Assembly (NCBI GenBank): GCA_042088665.1
Contig: JBELMB010000103.1
Coordinates: 1 to 18,114 of the forward strand
Direction of reading: 5' to 3'
Origin: JBELMB01 sp042088665
GTDB taxonomy: Bacteria > Pseudomonadota > Alphaproteobacteria > Rhodobacterales > Rhodobacteraceae
Length of the DNA: 18,114 bases
Shown here one piece after another: positions 15,035 to 18,114 of this stretch (position 1 is its first letter; every line of letters starts with the position of its first letter). Below the pieces are notes generated by a model. It had not been told where the DNA came from and did not search any database. It saw nothing but the letters and a program-made list of their open reading frames with translations. A program made the position numbers and the translations under genes.

Positions 15035-16464
15035 GCGCCCCGGCCAAGATCCGCTGCGACGCCTGTCCGGTGATGTGCTACATCGCCGAGGGCAAGGTCG
15101 GCGCTTGCGACCGATATGCCAACGAAGACGGGCGGATCATCCGCTGCGATCCCCTGACCATCCTTGACCGGCGTCTGGAAAAGGGCGATCCCGTCACGCC
15201 CTTTCTCGCCGCCGGGTGGGAAGGCGCAAAGGCCCCCGGCGATCAGGTCGTCGTCTCTGCGATCGGCGCGGGCACCACCTATCCCGACTACAAGCCCGCC
15301 CCCTTCATCGTCAGCCGCGACATCGACGGCGTCGACTGTGTGACCGTGGTGACCGAAGCGATCTTTTCCTACTGCGGGGTAAAGGTGAAGATCGACACCG
15401 ACCGCCACCTTGGCCCGGAGGCCGCGCCAGTCCGCAGTCAGGGCGAAGTGATCGGCCATGTGATGACCTCTGAATATGGCTCCCAGATGTTGTCACTGGG
15501 CGGGGTTGACCATCTCACCGGCGGATCCAAGGCCGAAGGTCGCAAGACCTGCGACGCGCTTCTGGCCCTGTGCAACAAGCAAGCCGTGACGCTCAGCATC
15601 GACGGCGGGTCTGAGGTTGTGGTGCAGGCCGGGGCCGCGCCCATTGTCGATGGCACGCCAGAGCAGCGGATGCGCGTGGGCTGCGGCTCTGCCACCATCG
15701 GCATGTTTGCCTCGCAATGGAAGGGCCTCGTGGACGAGGTCGTGGTGGTGGATGACCACATCACCGGCGTCGTCTCCGAACATCAGGCCGGCAAGGTCAT
15801 CGACTGGCCGGACACCGGCATCCGCATCCTTGGCCGCCGCTCCACACCCGGACGCTATTTCAAGGTGGCAAACCCCGGAATGGGTTGGGGCGGCACCGAC
15901 ATCGAGGACCCCCTCTCCATCCTTGGCCCATGGCGCCCGGAGAAAGGCGCGCAACCGGGGTTGCGGGTGCTCATGGTCTCCACCACGGGCGAACACGCGG
16001 CCTATTTCGTCCTTGACGACAACCTTGAGCCCGTGCCCCGGACCATGCCCCCCGCGTTGCAACCTTCTGTCGATCTGATCGCCCAGAATTGCGAGCCCGC
16101 ACTGTGCACGGTGCTCTTCATGGGCGGCGCCGGGGGTTCGCTGCGCTCCGGCGTGACGCAAAACCCGGTGCAACTCACACGCTCTGTCCAGCAAGAGGCC
16201 ACGCGTGTGACGGTGGGCGGTGCGCCGGTCTATGTCTGGCCCGGCGGCGGGATCACCGTGATGGTGGATGTGCTGGGGTTGCCGGACGGAGCCTTTGGCT
16301 ACGTGCCCACCCCGGCGCTGGTCGCCCCGCTGGAGTTCACGACACGACGCGACGAATACCTGCGCCTTGGCGGACATGACGGTGTGATCCGCACGTTGGA
16401 GGACGTGCTGGCCCATGGTGGCGAATACGGCGATGCAACACAGGTGATCGGGGACGCCCCGTGA
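15031..16464 (+). CDS. 6-hydroxynicotinate reductase-like iron-sulfur protein
   Basis: 477 residues. The N-terminus has a four-Cys motif, Cys9-x2-Cys12-x3-Cys16-x9-Cys26 (KIRCDACPVMCYIAEGKVG then ACDRYAN), suited to one Fe-S cluster. The rest has no familiar fold motif by eye but carries ordered Gly-rich segments: VSAIGAGTTYPDYKPAPF, EAIFSYCGVKVKIDTDRH, RVGCGSATIGMFASQW and LFMGGAGGSLRSGVT. I recognise the RCDACPVMCYI opening and overall length from proteins annotated as 6-hydroxynicotinate reductase (Hnr), named after the Eubacterium barkeri nicotinate fermentation enzyme, which reduces 6-hydroxynicotinate to a tetrahydro-oxo lactam. Start overlaps the Mo-subunit stop by 4 bases, so hydroxylase and reductase are co-translated, the same enzyme order as in that pathway. 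The real substrate in this organism is unknown and the name may be only a family label. Confidence 0.72.
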   Translation: MSAPAKIRCDACPVMCYIAEGKVGACDRYANEDGRIIRCDPLTILDRRLEKGDPVTPFLAAGWEGAKAPGDQVVVSAIGAGTTYPDYKPAPFIVSRDIDGVDCVTVVTEAIFSYCGVKVKIDTDRHLGPEAAPVRSQGEVIGHVMTSEYGSQMLSLGGVDHLTGGSKAEGRKTCDALLALCNKQAVTLSIDGGSEVVVQAGAAPIVDGTPEQRMRVGCGSATIGMFASQWKGLVDEVVVVDDHITGVVSEHQAGKVIDWPDTGIRILGRRSTPGRYFKVANPGMGWGGTDIEDPLSILGPWRPEKGAQPGLRVLMVSTTGEHAAYFVLDDNLEPVPRTMPPALQPSVDLIAQNCEPALCTVLFMGGAGGSLRSGVTQNPVQLTRSVQQEATRVTVGGAPVYVWPGGGITVMVDVLGLPDGAFGYVPTPALVAPLEFTTRRDEYLRLGGHDGVIRTLEDVLAHGGEYGDATQVIGDAP

Positions 16465-17318
16465 CAGCGCAGACCTCTGGCGCGCAGGTTTCTGGCGCAC
16501 AGGCCGCCCTGCTGCCCGACGGGCGAAGGCTGCACCTGCACCATGGACCGATCGACCTTGTGATCGATATCGAAGGAACCGATCGCGCCACCGCTTATGA
16601 CCGGGCGATCACCCGCTTTGCCTCGCTGCTGGCCGACCTCGTGACAGAGCTGCCCCGCCTGCGCCAACCTCTTGATGCTCAGGGTTTTTGCGACCCCGTC
16701 GCGCGACGCATGGCGCAGGCGGTGACGCCCTTTTCCGGTTTTGTGACCCCGATGGCCGCCGTGGCCGGTGCCGTCGCCGACGAGGTGCTGCAGGCGCTGA
16801 TCGCCGACAGTTCCCCGACCAAGGCCTATGTGAACAACGGCGGCGACATCGCGCTCCACCTCGCCCCGGGCCAGAGCTTTGGCGCCGCCGGACCCAGCGG
16901 CGATATCCGCATCGATGCAGCACAGCCGGTGCGCGGCCTCGCCACGTCGGGCTGGCGCGGGCGGTCACAGTCTCTCGGCATCGCCGATGCGGTGACCGTG
17001 TTGGCCAGAACCGCTGCCGAAGCCGATGTTGCCGCCACGCTCATCGCCAATGCCGTCGATCTGCCCGGCCACGCCGCGATCACCCGGCAACCGGCCTGCG
17101 ACCTAAATCCCGACAGCGATCTTGGCACCCGTCCCGTCACCACCAGTGTCGATCCACTGACCGAGTCTGAGATCACCCAGGCCCTCGCCCGCGGGGCGGC
17201 CACCGCGCAGGCCTTTCTCGACCGCGGGCTGATCCACGAAGCGGCCCTGACCCTGCAAACCCGCCATCACGTCGTTTCCCGAAAGGAGCCCGCCCATGCC
17301 CAGCTTTCCACTGCGTAA
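16461..17318 (+). CDS. UPF0280 family protein (ApbE-related fold)
   Basis: 285 residues from a GTG that overlaps the previous stop (GTGA). UPF0280 hallmarks are TPMAAVAGAVADEVLQAL (96-113) and AYVNNGGDIALHLAPG (122-137). The later segment GLATSGWRGRSQSLGIADAV (159-178) with its following Ala-rich helix resembles the TSG and AD-containing end of ApbE flavin transferases. ApbE moves FMN onto Thr/Ser of partner proteins; for UPF0280 no activity is established that I know of. The first 14 residues contain a repeated SGAQ from a 15-base direct repeat (16476-16488 and 16491-16503) and may be a recent extension. Constant company with the Hnr-like gene suggests it makes, loads or uses a cofactor of that enzyme, or acts on the ring product (inference). 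It overlaps the next gene by 23 bases. Confidence 0.78.
   Translation: MTAQTSGAQVSGAQAALLPDGRRLHLHHGPIDLVIDIEGTDRATAYDRAITRFASLLADLVTELPRLRQPLDAQGFCDPVARRMAQAVTPFSGFVTPMAAVAGAVADEVLQALIADSSPTKAYVNNGGDIALHLAPGQSFGAAGPSGDIRIDAAQPVRGLATSGWRGRSQSLGIADAVTVLARTAAEADVAATLIANAVDLPGHAAITRQPACDLNPDSDLGTRPVTTSVDPLTESEITQALARGAATAQAFLDRGLIHEAALTLQTRHHVVSRKEPAHAQLSTA
17282..17288 (+). promoter_or_regulatory. Ribosome binding site for the AA_synth gene
   Basis: AAAGGAG lies 7 bases before the ATG at 17296, within the end of the UPF0280 gene, and fixes the 23-base overlap. Confidence 0.7.
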
Positions 17319-17877
17319 GATGCAACTCATCCTCGAAGAGGTCCACCACGACGGCGGCCCCGCCCCGGCAAGACCGCGCAAGGTCGGCGCCATTCTCGCC
17401 TGCGTCGCCAACCCCTTTGCCGGACGCTATGAACCTGACCTGCAACCGGCGATGGAGGATCTCAAACCCCTTGGCGCCGAAATGAGCGAAAGGCTGATCG
17501 AGGCAATGGGCGGCAAGGATGCGGTCGATGGCTATGGCAAGGGCGCCATCGTCGGCGAAAACGGAGAGCTGGAACATGGCGCACTCTGGCATGTGCCCGG
17601 CGGCTACGCCATGCGCGGGCTGCTCAATGCCTCAAAGGCCATCGTCCCCTCCTGCATGAAGATCGGCGGCGTCGGCACCCGTCTCGACCTGCCGCTGGGA
17701 CATATCAACGCCGCCTATGTGCGCAGCCACTTTGACGGCATCGAAGTGGGCCTGACCGACGGCCCCCGCGCAAACGAGATCGTCTTTGCCCTCGCCATGT
17801 CCAGCGGTGGCCGCGTACACAGCCGCATGGGCGGTCTGGAAGCCTGTGATGTGACAGGCGAAGACGGCCTGCGCTAG
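17296..17877 (+). CDS. AA_synth (PF06684, DUF1185) family protein
   Basis: 193 residues, the normal size. Recognisable segments are RKMQLILEEVHHDGG (7-21), VGAILACVANPFAGRY (30-45), GYGKGAIVGENGELEHGALW (79-98), IVPSCMKIGG (116-125) and the end LPLGHINAAYVRSHFDG (132-148) with LTDGPRANEIVFALAMSSGG (153-172). Structural genomics work on two members, one from Ruegeria pomeroyi, reported (from memory) a chorismate-mutase-like fold and a suggested but unproven role in amino-acid metabolism. The conserved polar residues around Glu92, His94, His100, His136 and Asp155 could form an active site. It is the last gene of the five-gene unit and has a strong ribosome site. In this setting it may act on the reduced or ring-opened product; that is inference. 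Confidence 0.85.
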   Translation: MPSFPLRKMQLILEEVHHDGGPAPARPRKVGAILACVANPFAGRYEPDLQPAMEDLKPLGAEMSERLIEAMGGKDAVDGYGKGAIVGENGELEHGALWHVPGGYAMRGLLNASKAIVPSCMKIGGVGTRLDLPLGHINAAYVRSHFDGIEVGLTDGPRANEIVFALAMSSGGRVHSRMGGLEACDVTGEDGLR

Positions 17878-17890
17878 GTCCAAACCCGGA

Positions 17891-17914
17891 TGGGCCGCTG
17901 CCTGAGACGGCCCA
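17891..17914 (+). terminator. Hairpin after the hydroxylase operon, possible terminator
   Basis: TGGGCCG (17891-17897) and CGGCCCA (17908-17914) form a 7-base stem with a 10-base loop, 14 bases after the stop of the AA_synth gene. No T-run follows, so it is at best a weak or Rho-assisted terminator. The rest of 17915-18054 shows no gene or motif. Confidence 0.4.
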
Positions 17915-18054
17915 AAGCCATCAAATCCACCAGTCCCACCACTGGCCAAAGCGGGCAGGCAGACAGCCCGCCCCCTCACAGCCGCATACACTGGCACAAA
18001 GCCCGAAACTCCAGCTGGCCTTTTGGCAAATCCAATACGTACAGAGACCTTGCG

Positions 18055-18114
18055 CTTCTTTGTTTCAAAAATACTCCGGGGTGAATTGGCCGCAGGCCAA
18101 GAGGGGCAGCGCCC
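18055..18114. repeat. Rhodobacterales-type intergenic element with terminator-like hairpins (cut by the window end)
   Basis: The stretch starts CTTCTTTGTTTCAAAAATAC, continues with TCCGGGG, then has hairpin TTGGCC-GCA-GGCCAA (18086-18100) and a second stem GGGC-AGC-GCCC (18104-18114). From memory, a T-rich run leading to CAAAAATACTCC plus GC hairpins recurs at gene ends in roseobacter genomes. Read on the minus strand, the hairpins are followed by GGAGTATTTTTG, which could serve as a terminator for a gene entering from the right. Confidence 0.55.

Noticed and set aside
17890..18084. A 64-codon plus-strand frame after the operon
   Set aside because: No ribosome site, no recognisable product, and it crosses the 17891-17914 hairpin and the intergenic element.

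Overview
The window looks like a chromosomal stretch from a GC-rich alphaproteobacterium, most likely Rhodobacterales (Roseobacter/Rhodobacter group). The evidence is the strong GC bias at third codon positions, the many ATGA/GTGA stop-start overlaps, the resemblance of several proteins to families I know from that order, and an intergenic element at the right edge that I recognise from memory as common in roseobacters. No tRNA, rRNA, CRISPR array, transposase, integrase or transcription regulator is visible.

Left block (1-4928, minus strand). At the left edge is the 5' end of a Rossmann-fold oxidoreductase of the Gfo/Idh/MocA-SAF type. Upstream of it on the same strand lie hyuA and hyuB, ATP-dependent hydantoinase/5-oxoprolinase-type lactam-opening subunits with a 4-base overlap, and before them a TTG-started secreted protein with a degenerate PCuAC-like copper domain plus a second His/Met-rich domain. 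Divergent from that gene, only 28 bases away, is a roughly ten-helix membrane protein with conserved-looking membrane histidines (4957-6438). These two may form a metal-related pair.

Middle block (6552-11130, plus strand). This is a complete branched-chain-amino-acid/urea/amide type (HAAT) ABC importer: a Tat-exported binding protein, a GC hairpin, then two permeases and two ATPases with overlapping ends.

A 317-base gap (11131-11447) holds a 24-base tandem repeat, each unit carrying a CCCGA-N2-TCGGG dyad (one copy imperfect). It is followed by a hairpin and a perfect TTGACA hexamer.

Right block (11448-17877, plus strand). Five tightly overlapping genes encode an FAD subunit, a fused [2Fe-2S]/molybdopterin hydroxylase subunit, a 6-hydroxynicotinate-reductase-like Fe-S protein, a UPF0280 (ApbE-related) protein and an AA_synth/DUF1185 protein. 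The hydroxylase carries the catalytic Glu of the xanthine oxidase family but has Leu where xanthine dehydrogenases have the purine-binding Glu, so xanthine is an unlikely substrate.

My reading, which is inference, is an uncharacterised N-heterocycle catabolic system. The HAAT importer takes up a small polar nitrogenous compound, the Mo hydroxylase adds an oxo group next to the ring nitrogen, the Hnr-like protein reduces the ring to a lactam, and HyuAB could open the lactam using ATP. UPF0280 and AA_synth are the least understood members and are co-translated with the core.
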